From positions 1 through 39,974 of IMG/VR virus record IMGVR_UViG_3300030329_003574: 39,974 nucleotides of DNA; one strand, 5' to 3'. Shown one piece after another: positions 22,677-31,312 of the stretch. The stretch is from a virus. The notes beneath the pieces were generated by a model. That model did not search any database, had not been told where the DNA came from, and saw only the letters and a program-made list of their open reading frames with translations. Position numbers and translations under genes: made by a program. The stretch's first letter is position 1; every line of letters starts with the position of its first letter.

Positions 22677-25006
22677 TATTTTTGTAACTTCCTTTCAGCA
22701 ATATCTAATCTTTTATCAGATTGCTCATCTTGTTGTGCTAACCTATCATACTCTAAGTTTAATTTGTTAGCTTGTCTTTGATTTTCTTGGTCTTGTTTAA
22801 ATCTTACCTCATTTTCTTTTCTTTGCATATCCATAGCTCTTAAATCTACCTCTTGTTGCTTGATTCTGACTAAAGGATCTTGTTTATTAGCTTGTGCTTG
22901 CATCTCACCAACCACTAAACTCTCAGTAATCTCTGCAACAGCTGTAGCCACAGCATTATCAAAAGCAAACTGAAATTGTTGAGGATCAGTTTGTTGTAAT
23001 GATAATAAATTTTGGTCTTGTGCAAATTGTTCTTTGACTTCTTTCTGCGCTTTAAATGAAATATGATCAGAAACGTGAGCTTGTAAGTTTGCATACACCA
23101 TCGGATTAATCTGAACCATTCTAGATGCCATAAAAGTTGTGTGTGCAGCGATGTGAGCGTCATGATCTTGAAATTCAAACGCTGTAAGAAGTTGCATTTG
23201 TAGCGCTCTTGCGTTTTCTTTTGCGGGATCTAGCGGTTGAGGTGGTTTTGGTGCGGGTTTCATCAAAGTATCGATCTGTTTTGTGCCTAAAGCTTCATAA
23301 ACACGTCTATACGCTTCATAAATGTTGTGTAATTGTGGATTTGACTGAGCAATTTGCAATTGTGTCTGTGCTAACGTCACTCTTTGAGCCATAGACATGA
23401 TATTTGGGTCAGCAACAGGCAAAATATCGACTCTGTTATCAAAATCTAACTGTTTAATCATACGATTTGCACCATAAACATCGTAAGGGTACTCAGGTGG
23501 TAGATATTCTCCGCATAATCTTGCTAAAATTTTAAATTCTAACCTCATGGCGTAATAACAACGCTTGTGAACCCCTGTCATAACCCTAGATCCACGCTCC
23601 ATTAAGGCTATTGTAGTGCCAACAGCTCTGTTTTGAGTGTCATTACCTGTGCTTAAATCAGTAATTTGTGCAAACTTAGTCCCTGCGTTAACAACAAAAC
23701 CTAAAAGTTGAAATAAAGTTGGGCTTGGTTCTGTAAAAGGTAATTGAAAAAACTGATCTCTAATATTTCCACCAGGTGCATCCACATCTCTAAACTCTCC
23801 AGGCTGTATTGGTTGGTCATCATCTCTTACTCTTAACCCTCTAGACTTAAATCCTGCTGGTAAATTTTTTAAAGTTCCTGCATCTATGAGTTGTCTCAAT
23901 GCAATTGTTGCTGCTCGTGATAAACCACCTATCATATGGATTAATCCAAAACCATAAAAACCTAAACCTGGTAAAAATTTGTAATGAACAAAGTATTCTA
24001 TTCTTGAAAAATTAGCATCGTCAGGCCTATAGTTTCTGTAAATAGATAATATTTCACCTGAACCTTCATCTAATGTAACGATGTAAGGTATTTTAATTCC
24101 TTTTTTAATTTTTTTATCAAAGTTTTCATAATCATCCAAATTTAAATCCACGTGCATTTCTAAAATGTTATAGATATAATCTGAAAAAGTATCTTTCATA
24201 CCATCTAATTTATTTATGGCATCTTGCACATCATCTTTTTTCTGTTGTGGTTTAGGTAATTCAATATCTCTATAAAAACCTGCTGCTATTTTTTTGTTTA
24301 TTTCGTTCTCTGTCATTTTAATGACATGAGTAATTCTTCCTGCATCTTTTAAATCTGATGCGTAGTAAGGCACTACTAAATCTTCTGCAGGTATAAACTT
24401 AGAACAGGGTCTTTGTAAAAATTCATCATAATATATTTTTTTAAATGTTGAACCAGATAACGGTAGATAAAATAACATCTGATCCATATCAGTTGTATAG
24501 TCTTCCATCTTCTCCATGAGAAGATAGTTCATGTATTCTTTAACTCTCTGTGATTGTTGTTCGGTGGCCGGTGTTCTTAAACCAACAATTGATGTTCTTA
24601 CCGGACCATCGCTTGGTAATAATTCTTTGTATGCTGATGCTTGAAACTGTGTAACTGATTCTGCAAGTAAAGGATGAGTGACACCGGAAGCACCTTTAAA
24701 GGGCTTGGATTGTTCTGTGTAATTTGTGCCTAATAAATCTAAACCTTTGATGTAGGCATCTTCCCAATCTTTTCTAGAAGTTTTATCTTTTTTATATTCA
24801 GATAATAACTCAGATCCTAAACTTTTTAGGATTCTTTCATCCATGTCATCGGCTAAATTTGCAGAGAACTCTTCTTCAAGATTCTCGACCACCGGTTCTT
24901 GGCCCTCAACCATTACTTCAGGTGGTAAACCCTCTGGTTGTTCTTGTGGTGTATCAACCTTAACTTCTTCTTCGATTTGTTCTTGATTTTCTTTTTCTAT
25001 AGCCAT
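22676..25006 (-). CDS. Portal protein
   Basis: A 776-residue protein with an acidic N-terminal 50 residues, then a large helical/beta core. Sequences such as THPLLAESVTQFQASAYKEL, FFQLPFTEPSPTLFQLLGFV, and the DLSTGND segment are typical of portal proteins of P22-like and marine podoviruses. The C-terminal 130 residues form a Gln- and Glu-rich coiled coil (KQQEVDLRAMDMQRKENEVR), a stem that would enter the head. It should form the 12-subunit ring at one capsid vertex through which terminase pumps DNA. Large size fits the barrel-carrying type. Confidence 0.85.
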   Translation of the reverse strand: MAIEKENQEQIEEEVKVDTPQEQPEGLPPEVMVEGQEPVVENLEEEFSANLADDMDERILKSLGSELLSEYKKDKTSRKDWEDAYIKGLDLLGTNYTEQSKPFKGASGVTHPLLAESVTQFQASAYKELLPSDGPVRTSIVGLRTPATEQQSQRVKEYMNYLLMEKMEDYTTDMDQMLFYLPLSGSTFKKIYYDEFLQRPCSKFIPAEDLVVPYYASDLKDAGRITHVIKMTENEINKKIAAGFYRDIELPKPQQKKDDVQDAINKLDGMKDTFSDYIYNILEMHVDLNLDDYENFDKKIKKGIKIPYIVTLDEGSGEILSIYRNYRPDDANFSRIEYFVHYKFLPGLGFYGFGLIHMIGGLSRAATIALRQLIDAGTLKNLPAGFKSRGLRVRDDDQPIQPGEFRDVDAPGGNIRDQFFQLPFTEPSPTLFQLLGFVVNAGTKFAQITDLSTGNDTQNRAVGTTIALMERGSRVMTGVHKRCYYAMRLEFKILARLCGEYLPPEYPYDVYGANRMIKQLDFDNRVDILPVADPNIMSMAQRVTLAQTQLQIAQSNPQLHNIYEAYRRVYEALGTKQIDTLMKPAPKPPQPLDPAKENARALQMQLLTAFEFQDHDAHIAAHTTFMASRMVQINPMVYANLQAHVSDHISFKAQKEVKEQFAQDQNLLSLQQTDPQQFQFAFDNAVATAVAEITESLVVGEMQAQANKQDPLVRIKQQEVDLRAMDMQRKENEVRFKQDQENQRQANKLNLEYDRLAQQDEQSDKRLDIAERKLQK

Positions 25007-25014
25007 AATTTAAA

Positions 25015-26916
25015 TTAACATAGAGGTTTGAATATATCCACTACAAGCCCTCCCTCTCGTTTGTACAGTTTTTGAGTATAAGCCATACCAGGTTTAACCT
25101 CAACAGCAAAAGCATCAAAATACAAGTTTGGGTTTGAAGGCTCCATAAAAAGAAACTTATCTGAGCTTATATTTCTTCCTGATTCTTTTTGTGCATTTGA
25201 ATGATAAACACTTTTATACTCTTTCCCGCTTAACGGGTGTCCTTTCTTATAATTGAAGGTATCTGTGGCTACGTATTTATAAGGTTTACTAGGATCTGAT
25301 AGAGATAGTTTTATAGGTCCTGCTTTTGAATCTTGAAAGTTTGCAGTTTTTTTCATTAGATCTGCCATGACGGATTTACCCTTATTGTTAATACCCTTTC
25401 CACTTGCGTATCCGTAGAATCTTTCATTTCCTGCCTTATAGCCTTGTCTCAAATGTAATTTATTAAAAGGCATTACAGCCACGTAACTGATGTTTTCTTT
25501 CGCAGCCTTATTTAATAAATATTTTAAAGCGTAGTCTCCATAAGCATCTGAATCTAACAAAGGGTAATAATCTTTACCTCGTGCTGTAGCACCAGCTAGT
25601 TTTGAAATTTCTTTGTTCACAGTTTGCAGCGCAGCCACATCAGCATTAGTCATATTATCAGCGTTTTGTAAAAGTTTATTTCTTTGTTCTACAAGTAATC
25701 TAGTCTCAATTTGTTTTTGAAAGGGATTATATCTTGCATTAGGACCAAAAGCTTCTTTAGCGGTTAATTGTTTTGCTATTGCTTGGTTAGCATCAGATTG
25801 AATCTCATGTATTACAAAAGCTTTTTTACCATTAGGTGTGGATCTAACATCATATCTTACATGGAATAAATTATTTTTTAGATCAGAAAAGTGCCCCATA
25901 TTTTTCATCGGATTTCTGTTTGTTGCAATAGGCTCGTCTAAAACAAAAACTGTTTCTTTATAATTTTGACCGCCTGGGAATGTATAGTTTCCTTCTTTAC
26001 CATATTGTGTAGGTTTAATTCCTGATCTCGCACCAGTTGCTTTTGCATAAACTTCATCAACAGTGCCTCTCATCTTATTTATAAGTCTTCTTGCTTCTGT
26101 TGAAGTATAAACATCATCCACTGCTGTTATTCCTGTCAGTTCATCAGAGAAAGCTTTATAACTTTGTTTGACATCATTTCTCATTCCTTGATCTATACCT
26201 CTACGCATACTTAGTAAATGTAGGTCTAAAGTATCAAATCTTTCTCTCAAGATAGGAAATTGATTTTTAAGAGTTCTGTTCAATGTTAAAGTATTTTCAA
26301 AAGCAGGTTTATATGCAAAATTTTTTACAGCATCATCTGAGTAAGTAACCGCTTTCAACCTATTAGCAGGATTACCTCTTAAAAAATTACCAACATCTTG
26401 TGCAGAAAGTTTTAAATTGTATTTTTTTGCTGCAGCCAATAATCCTCCGGCTAATTCACCAGCCTCATCAAACACAGCTACGTTAGAATCAAATAATTCT
26501 TCTTTGTTGACAGTGGCTGTTTTACCAGCGTATCTGCCTCTATCATATGTAAATTGTTTAGATGCTCTTTCAACTCTACTAGTGGGTTGTCCAAATATTT
26601 TAAAATTAACTTTACGTGAAGATGTTAAATGGTCTACCCATTCATCAGCAGAATATTTACCAGGTCCTTTTCTCATAGCCCAATCATAAGTAGATGAGCC
26701 AAATAAAGGCTGTACCTTTTCACCCATTTGTAAATCGCCAGTTTGTATTCTAGGATTTACAGGAACTAAATCTTTTTTTGCAATTTCTTTTGCAGTAAGT
26801 TTTTTTGTTTCAGGTGTATATGTAATTAACTTTCGTTGCTGACCGGTGGCCTGTGAAGGCTTAGCCTTTTTAGTGATTAGTTTACCTAAGCCCTGTAAGA
26901 TTCCTTTGAGGGACAT
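25015..26916 (-). CDS. Large protein with EIQSD domain, possible ejected protein
   Basis: A 633-residue protein. The N-terminal 200 residues are basic and helical. The C-terminal half carries YTFPGGQNYKETVFVLDEP, NNLFHVRYDV and FVIHEIQSDANQAIAKQL, a pattern (NYRE...HVR...EIQSD..Q) seen in very large phage polyvalent and internal proteins of unknown function. YGDYALKYLLNKAAKENISY follows, as in those. No known catalytic triad, but conserved polar residues suggest an enzyme. Located between portal and terminase, so it may be an internal protein ejected with the DNA. This is inference. Confidence 0.6.
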   Translation of the reverse strand: MSLKGILQGLGKLITKKAKPSQATGQQRKLITYTPETKKLTAKEIAKKDLVPVNPRIQTGDLQMGEKVQPLFGSSTYDWAMRKGPGKYSADEWVDHLTSSRKVNFKIFGQPTSRVERASKQFTYDRGRYAGKTATVNKEELFDSNVAVFDEAGELAGGLLAAAKKYNLKLSAQDVGNFLRGNPANRLKAVTYSDDAVKNFAYKPAFENTLTLNRTLKNQFPILRERFDTLDLHLLSMRRGIDQGMRNDVKQSYKAFSDELTGITAVDDVYTSTEARRLINKMRGTVDEVYAKATGARSGIKPTQYGKEGNYTFPGGQNYKETVFVLDEPIATNRNPMKNMGHFSDLKNNLFHVRYDVRSTPNGKKAFVIHEIQSDANQAIAKQLTAKEAFGPNARYNPFQKQIETRLLVEQRNKLLQNADNMTNADVAALQTVNKEISKLAGATARGKDYYPLLDSDAYGDYALKYLLNKAAKENISYVAVMPFNKLHLRQGYKAGNERFYGYASGKGINNKGKSVMADLMKKTANFQDSKAGPIKLSLSDPSKPYKYVATDTFNYKKGHPLSGKEYKSVYHSNAQKESGRNISSDKFLFMEPSNPNLYFDAFAVEVKPGMAYTQKLYKREGGLVVDIFKPLC

Positions 26917-26924
26917 TCACCCTC

Positions 26925-27824
26925 CTATGTGTACATCTTTGTAGGTTTTTTTCTTCCTAACTTACAACCTTTTGCCATAACGGATTTACCTTTTTTATAT
27001 CCAGGCATCATACCGCCACCCATTGCCATCATAGGTCGTTGCATCATGCCACCGCCCATAAAGGAACCCATATATTTAGAAGATCCTTTTGGATCTTTTT
27101 TACCATACATAATTTCTTTTAATATTCCTTTTCCTCTATTTCCAAATTTTTTAGCTCTTTCTCTCAAGGAGGCAATTTTTTTCTTACCCTCAACCGTAGC
27201 CATTTTACCTTTGTTAGCCATCATAGGTTTTCTTTTCATCATGCCACCGCCCATTTTGCCTTGTGCTTTTAATTTCTGTGTAGCTTCAGATAATCCGCCA
27301 CTCATCATCATAGGTTTTTTCATCATCATACCGCCACCCATTTTCTTTTTAGCTTTTTCTTCATTCTTTTTTATTTTAGATTTTAAATATTGTATTCCAG
27401 CAACTCCTGCTAATGCGATAGGTAAAACAATTTTTCCTATTCTTGTTGCTTTAACACCTTCTTTAGCAAATTTAGCTAATTCTTTTCTTTTGTTGAATTC
27501 AGCTGGAGTTTCTCCTGGTTTAAAACCTTTCGCTTGTCTAATTTTTTCTAAAGTTGTTGTGTTTCTAAATCTTCTCATTTGTTTAACTGATGAGGGTTTT
27601 GTTGCATCTTTCAGACCTCTTAAATATTTTCTGTATTGTGCTCCTTTTCCTTGAACGAACTTACTTTCTTTAGCTTTGATAATTTTACCTGGTTTCATTT
27701 TCTCATCTTGTAAACCCATACCTCTGCCTTTTGCTTTTTCTGCTCTAAGCACTGCAAAGTCTTTTCCGTCAATTTTGTTTTTTGGTGGGGCTTTAGATGC
27801 AATCTTTTTTTGTTTTGGTGTCAT
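26925..27824 (-). CDS. Basic Gly/Met-repeat protein
   Basis: A 299-residue Lys/Arg-rich protein. A hydrophobic segment (IGKIVLPIALAGVAGIQYL) lies near residue 135. The second half has five Gly/Met blocks (KKMGGGMMMKKPMMMSGG, KMGGGMMKRKPMMANKGK, SFMGGGMMQRPMMAMGGG, MMPGYKKGK), unusual in any protein. Similar Met-rich proteins occur in other marine phages, unassigned. Its composition fits a packaged or membrane-active protein that enters with DNA. No enzymatic motif. Confidence 0.6.
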   Translation of the reverse strand: MTPKQKKIASKAPPKNKIDGKDFAVLRAEKAKGRGMGLQDEKMKPGKIIKAKESKFVQGKGAQYRKYLRGLKDATKPSSVKQMRRFRNTTTLEKIRQAKGFKPGETPAEFNKRKELAKFAKEGVKATRIGKIVLPIALAGVAGIQYLKSKIKKNEEKAKKKMGGGMMMKKPMMMSGGLSEATQKLKAQGKMGGGMMKRKPMMANKGKMATVEGKKKIASLRERAKKFGNRGKGILKEIMYGKKDPKGSSKYMGSFMGGGMMQRPMMAMGGGMMPGYKKGKSVMAKGCKLGRKKPTKMYT

Positions 27825-28261
27825 TATTTTACTCCTTCAAATTTTCCACCTTTGATAGCAGCACCCATACCTCTAGCTAATCCACCAGAGCTATATTTAA
27901 TTTTGCCACCAATTGTGATTGATTTTTGTTTACCTCGTTTTGATCCTGTTATTCCATATGAATATTTATCTCCAGATTTTCCTACAGTAAAATCATATTT
28001 AGTTGGTGGACTATCATAATCTTTGTATTGTGTTTTCTCTACGCCAGCCTTAATATCTGTTCCACCTTTTGTAGTTACGCTAACACTTGGACCTATCGTA
28101 GTTTCCTGATCATCTTGATACACTTCTAATTTTGGAGTGATAACACCTTTTTCTTTTATTTTTTTTCTAACTGTAATTGGTGAACTTGGTCCACTAATAT
28201 TCTCAGGGACAGGGACTTGTCTAATTCTGCTCATATCTATTGTTTTCATAACCATGATCAA
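27824..28261 (-). CDS. Small protein downstream of large terminase
   Basis: A 145-residue protein, basic at the ends, with beta strands in the middle (GPSVSVTTKGGTDIKAGVEK, DKYSYGITGSKRGK) and a C-terminal GGLARGMGAAIKGGKFEGV tail. The GGLARG.G.A.KGG tail also occurs in other phage proteins of this type. Its ATG overlaps the terminase stop by 4 bases. Function unknown; probable virion component. Confidence 0.65.
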   Translation of the reverse strand: MIMVMKTIDMSRIRQVPVPENISGPSSPITVRKKIKEKGVITPKLEVYQDDQETTIGPSVSVTTKGGTDIKAGVEKTQYKDYDSPPTKYDFTVGKSGDKYSYGITGSKRGKQKSITIGGKIKYSSGGLARGMGAAIKGGKFEGVK

Positions 28262-29739
28262 TAATATTTATATTCTTTTTCTATCTTAAAATTAGGTGCA
28301 TCTAATTCGTCAGTGTAAGTGCTAATAAATCCACCTTGCCTGAATCTTATCACAGCTTGGGTCATAGAATCAACATAGTCATCGTATTGTCCGTTAGGAA
28401 AAGCTGCACATTCTTCAATAACCTCTTGAGCAAATTTTTCATGTAAAGGCGCATAAACCATAGCTGATTCAAATATTGGAGCTACAGAATTTATTCTTGT
28501 ATGTTTATCTCTACCTTTTGCCGGAACATAATCTATGACTGGAATACCAGCTCTTCGAAGCTCATGAATCAAAGGTTGTCCTGATGCCTTGGCCTCAATT
28601 ATAACTGTTTCAGGTTGCCAGTATTTATATTGTTCTAACGCTACATTTTTTAAATCTGGAAAGTCATATCTTCCTTTCATAGCGTCTAATAAAATTATGC
28701 AATCTTCATAACCTTCTGCTGGTTGAAATATTCCCCACGTAGTTATGGCAGAATAATCAGCAGTTTCTTTTTTAGAAAACGCAGTATCATAGCTTTGTAT
28801 GACATGTTTAAGTGCGGGTAATTTTTCAAACTCCCAATCCTGCCACCAATCTCTTTTTATGATAGCACCTTCTTCAGAAGTTGGATCTTGCATGTATTGT
28901 GCATTCCAATTTTTTGTAGATACAGAAGCTTTAACACCTTCAAGTTCTTCTAATTTCCAATACTCAGGCCAAACAGGATTCCCACTTTCAAGTATGGCAG
29001 GGAATGATATTGTTCTCCACTTATCTGATTTAGGCTCAGATTGTGATCTGATGAGCCTTCCTGTTAAATCATCGGTAGCCCATCTTGTCATTACAACAAC
29101 AATAGAACCACCTGGTTGAAGTCTTTGTCTGGGTCCTGAACTATACCATTCAAATGCACGATCCATTGCGGAATCGGACATTGAATCTTGTTCTGTATGT
29201 GGGTCATCGATAATAAGAAGATCCGCCCCTCGTCCTGTAATAGAACCGCCTACCCCCGCTGCAAAATATTCTCCACCATGATTAGTCTCCCAACGTCCTT
29301 TAGCCTTACTATCTTCCCTAAGTTTAACATCTCCAAAAATACTTTTGTAGTCTTCAGTCTCCATCAAGTTTCTAACTTTGCTACCGAACCTTGTTGCAAG
29401 TTCTGCGTTGTGAGAAACTTGCATTAATTTCATTTTAGGATTACGGCCTATCATCCAAGCAGGAAACAAGTAAGATGCAAACTCAGACTTGGTATGTCTC
29501 GGTGGCATATTCACAATTAAACGATTATGTTTACCAGTGGCTATTGATTCAAATTCATTTGCAATGATTTGATGATGACCAAACTTTGTAGGATCTGTTG
29601 TGTCTCTACAAATAAAATCGGGCCACATTGCTCGCACAAATATCAAAAAGTTATCCTGACATAATTTTATATATTCGATCTGCTTTTTTAAAATTAACGC
29701 CCGTAGTTCGTCATCTGTAAAATTATCAAGACTTGCCAT
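28258..29739 (-). CDS. Terminase large subunit (TerL)
   Basis: A 493-residue protein. Residues 78-86 (MPPRHTKSE) are the Walker A variant and LLIIDDP at 174-180 is the Walker B of the packaging ATPase. The nuclease domain shows SYDTAFSKK, VIIEAKASG and YDDYVDSMTQA, three acidic clusters that bind metal for cutting DNA. It powers DNA entry into the head through the portal. The small subunit is 4 kb away at 33722-34249, so the pair is split. A promoter-like site lies just upstream. Confidence 0.9.
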   Translation of the reverse strand: MASLDNFTDDELRALILKKQIEYIKLCQDNFLIFVRAMWPDFICRDTTDPTKFGHHQIIANEFESIATGKHNRLIVNMPPRHTKSEFASYLFPAWMIGRNPKMKLMQVSHNAELATRFGSKVRNLMETEDYKSIFGDVKLREDSKAKGRWETNHGGEYFAAGVGGSITGRGADLLIIDDPHTEQDSMSDSAMDRAFEWYSSGPRQRLQPGGSIVVVMTRWATDDLTGRLIRSQSEPKSDKWRTISFPAILESGNPVWPEYWKLEELEGVKASVSTKNWNAQYMQDPTSEEGAIIKRDWWQDWEFEKLPALKHVIQSYDTAFSKKETADYSAITTWGIFQPAEGYEDCIILLDAMKGRYDFPDLKNVALEQYKYWQPETVIIEAKASGQPLIHELRRAGIPVIDYVPAKGRDKHTRINSVAPIFESAMVYAPLHEKFAQEVIEECAAFPNGQYDDYVDSMTQAVIRFRQGGFISTYTDELDAPNFKIEKEYKYY

Positions 29740-29764
29740 AATTATCTAGTTTATTGGGTCCCCT

Positions 29765-29773
29765 TTTATACCA
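29765..29773 (-). promoter_or_regulatory. Extended -10 promoter upstream of terminase
   Basis: The minus strand has TGGTATAAA, a TGnTATAAA extended -10, 25 bases before the terminase ATG at 29739. The -35 is weak (TAGTTA at 17 bases). It would start the long late operon (29739 to at least 17507). Its resemblance to the box at 3878 supports a phage-wide promoter type. Confidence 0.45.
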
Positions 29774-29910
29774 TATAGTTTGGCACATAACTACATCTAT
29801 TCGTGTTGCTTACTAAAGGTTGCGACCAGCAAAACCTAGCTGGTGAACGTAGCTACAAGGTGAATTTTTAAGATTGCAGGTGGTTTGTTTTTGTGAGCCT
29901 TCTAGATACA

Positions 29911-29936
29911 CCAATGGCGTTGTTAAACGCCATTGG
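29911..29936. repeat. Perfect 11-bp inverted repeat
   Basis: CCAATGGCGTT, a four-base GTTA loop, and AACGCCATTGG form a perfect 11-bp stem 13 bases past the stop at 29949. No U tract follows on either strand. It could be a processing hairpin or factor-dependent terminator between the accessory genes and the terminase promoter. The rest of 29740-29948 shows only a weaker dyad, ACCAGC/GCTGGT at 29825-29844. Confidence 0.7.
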
Positions 29937-29948
29937 CACGTTGTTAAT

Positions 29949-30194
29949 CTAACTACTTAATTTTTGTATTAAGTAATTAAATTTATTAACTATCTTTTGT
30001 TTAAAGTCGTCTATTAAAGGGTTGCCTTGATTCTCTAGTATTAACTTCTCAACTTCGCCCTCTAACATTTTGTACATAACTTCATAATTTAATTTACTGA
30101 CCGCGTCTGGGTTTAAATTAACATTTTTAGTTATGTTAGTGTTAGCCGAATGCTCGGCTAACACTTTGCTTATGTTCATTGGAACATTAGGCAT
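29949..30194 (-). CDS. Small protein of unknown function
   Basis: An 81-residue protein, MPNVPMNISKVLAEHSANTN at the start and a charged C-terminal helix (KQKIVNKFNYLIQKLSS). No domain recognised. Overlaps the next upstream gene by 8 bases, suggesting translational coupling. It lies in the accessory region preceding the terminase promoter; may be an early gene. Confidence 0.55.
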   Translation of the reverse strand: MPNVPMNISKVLAEHSANTNITKNVNLNPDAVSKLNYEVMYKMLEGEVEKLILENQGNPLIDDFKQKIVNKFNYLIQKLSS

Positions 30195-30513
30195 TATTAT
30201 CTCCTAATGCTTTGTACTCATTATATTCAATCTCACTTGTGAATTGATTGAATAAATCAGTATGTTTGATTTTGAAATTAGCAGTATCGAACTTTTTTCT
30301 TTTTCGATTTATTCGCTGTATTCCAAATATGTTATCTTCTTTATCTTTAGCAAAGATAACATTTACCTTTTTATCTTCGAATAGATTAACAACACTTTGT
30401 TTCATAGTGTCAACTTCTTTGGCTAATCTATTCTGTTTTAGTTTTAAGTTAGCATAAGCTACAACAAGTTTTTCCTCGTCTTGCTTTAATCTAACTTTTT
30501 TTGCTGTACTCAT
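30187..30513 (-). CDS. Helical basic protein of unknown function
   Basis: A 108-residue protein, with a Lys-rich coiled-coil start (MSTAKKVRLKQDEEKLVVAY) and a second half with FGIQRINRKRKKFDTANFKI. It might bind nucleic acid. A copy of the 22-bp promoter-like element lies 30 bases upstream (30544-30565), suggesting control in common with 31232 and 31651. Family unknown. Confidence 0.6.
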   Translation of the reverse strand: MSTAKKVRLKQDEEKLVVAYANLKLKQNRLAKEVDTMKQSVVNLFEDKKVNVIFAKDKEDNIFGIQRINRKRKKFDTANFKIKHTDLFNQFTSEIEYNEYKALGDNNA

Positions 30514-30543
30514 AGTTATTGCCTTTCATTATTGTTTAACTAT

Positions 30544-30565
30544 TCTCTTGTCTTATCAAATCCCA
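30544..30565 (-). promoter_or_regulatory. 22-bp conserved element, copy 3
   Basis: Minus-strand copy of the element TGGGATATGATAAGACAATA(GA), here with A to T and T to G changes (GGGATTTGATAAGACAAGAG). It stands 30 bases before the start at 30513. The TTTGAT core could be a -10, but the conserved flanks on both sides are more like a phage promoter or an operator. Other copies: 31255-31276 and 31663-31684. Confidence 0.6.
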
Positions 30566-30680
30566 CATTAATATCAATGTATTTGTGTCCATTTTGGGTC
30601 TGTTCATTTTAGGTTTTCCACAAACAAATGTGGAACTTTTTTAGAACCCCCTGTGAACTTGTAGCTTCTGGGCAACTTGT

Positions 30681-30728
30681 GTTGTGTATAAAACACAACG
30701 AGCCGAGCCGTCGCCAACGAGCGACGGC
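30681..30728. repeat. Two adjacent perfect hairpins in the 30514-30740 gap
   Basis: GTTGTGT-ATAAA-ACACAAC (30681-30699) and GCCGTCGC-CAACGA-GCGACGGC (30707-30728) are perfect 7- and 8-bp stems, the second entirely G/C apart from the loop. They lie past the stop of the gene at 30741. No U run follows on the minus strand. An A/T-rich dyad with a T run on the plus strand is at 30616-30642 but no plus-strand gene is present. The GC-rich stem contains the ACGAG motif of the island at 31753-33060. Confidence 0.6.
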
Positions 30729-30740
30729 GACGGCAAATCA

Positions 30741-31232
30741 TTACCAACTACAAGTGTATATCGGAACTTTTTTGTTTTTGATTTGTTCTTTACACCAAGC
30801 AATAAACTTCTTGTCTTGTGCCTTGTATTCTCTTACAGAACTTTCTTGGAATTGCTGACCCCAAAAAAATCCGTCCGAGCAGAAATTATCGTGATAGTTT
30901 TGTTTGAACGTTTCTTCCAACTCCCTCACGACCTTTTCCGTAATATAGACTTCATCTCCAGCATTAAAACCGAGATGACTTAATCCTACACCCATGGCTT
31001 CAAAAGGGTCTTCCGCCTTTTTCATTTTTTCAAAGCTTCGCTTTTCTCTCTTCTCTTGTTCGGCTTCGTTCTGTTCCCGCCACTTACGAGCAAAGAATGT
31101 TTGAAGTCTTGCGTGCTTACGCCAAACAAAAACGTGCTTGGCTTCCTCTTCTCTTTCTTTCTCATCATCAGAATAATATTTGTCCCAATTTATCTTTCTA
31201 CCCCGAAGATGAGCATATTGATCTAGTCCCAT
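30741..31232 (-). CDS. MGLDQY-family phage protein
   Basis: A 163-residue protein, MGLDQYAHLRGRKINWDKYY at the start, then WRKHARLQTFFARKW and a C-terminal WGQQFQESSVREYKAQDKKF. The MGLDQY.{5,}WRKH.RLQ pattern occurs in many phages; some entries call it phosphoglycerate kinase-like, which I doubt. Rich in charged residues. The 22-bp element is 22 bases upstream. Function unknown. Confidence 0.65.
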   Translation of the reverse strand: MGLDQYAHLRGRKINWDKYYSDDEKEREEEAKHVFVWRKHARLQTFFARKWREQNEAEQEKREKRSFEKMKKAEDPFEAMGVGLSHLGFNAGDEVYITEKVVRELEETFKQNYHDNFCSDGFFWGQQFQESSVREYKAQDKKFIAWCKEQIKNKKVPIYTCSW

Positions 31233-31254
31233 TTGCGTCTCCTTTTTTTATATT

Positions 31255-31276
31255 TCTATTGTCTTATCATATCCCA
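31255..31276 (-). promoter_or_regulatory. 22-bp conserved element, copy 1
   Basis: Identical to copy 2 over 22 bases (TGGGATATGATAAGACAATA plus GA on the minus strand). It lies 22 bases ahead of the ATG at 31232, with the SD AAGGAG between. TATGAT is one base from a -10 consensus but no consistent -35 is found, so a phage-specific polymerase or operator is possible. Confidence 0.7.
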
Positions 31277-31312
31277 AACCATTTGCAACAAGAAAAAACG
31301 AAGAATAATTGT

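Noticed and set aside
26929-27654. Long plus-strand frame opposite the Gly/Met protein
   Set aside because: Its Pro/Ile/Phe composition mirrors the Gly/Met/Lys codons of the minus-strand gene; it has no ribosome site.
29720-29790. A 20-codon frame overlapping the terminase start (MCQTIWYKRG...)
   Set aside because: No ribosome site and it covers the promoter; likely chance.
29821-29860. Possible tRNA-like fold (ACCAGC/GCTGGT)
   Set aside because: Only one short stem; no acceptor, anticodon or T-arm.
30616-30642. A/T-rich plus-strand hairpin followed by six T
   Set aside because: No plus-strand gene or promoter lies before it; on the minus strand the T run is on the wrong side.
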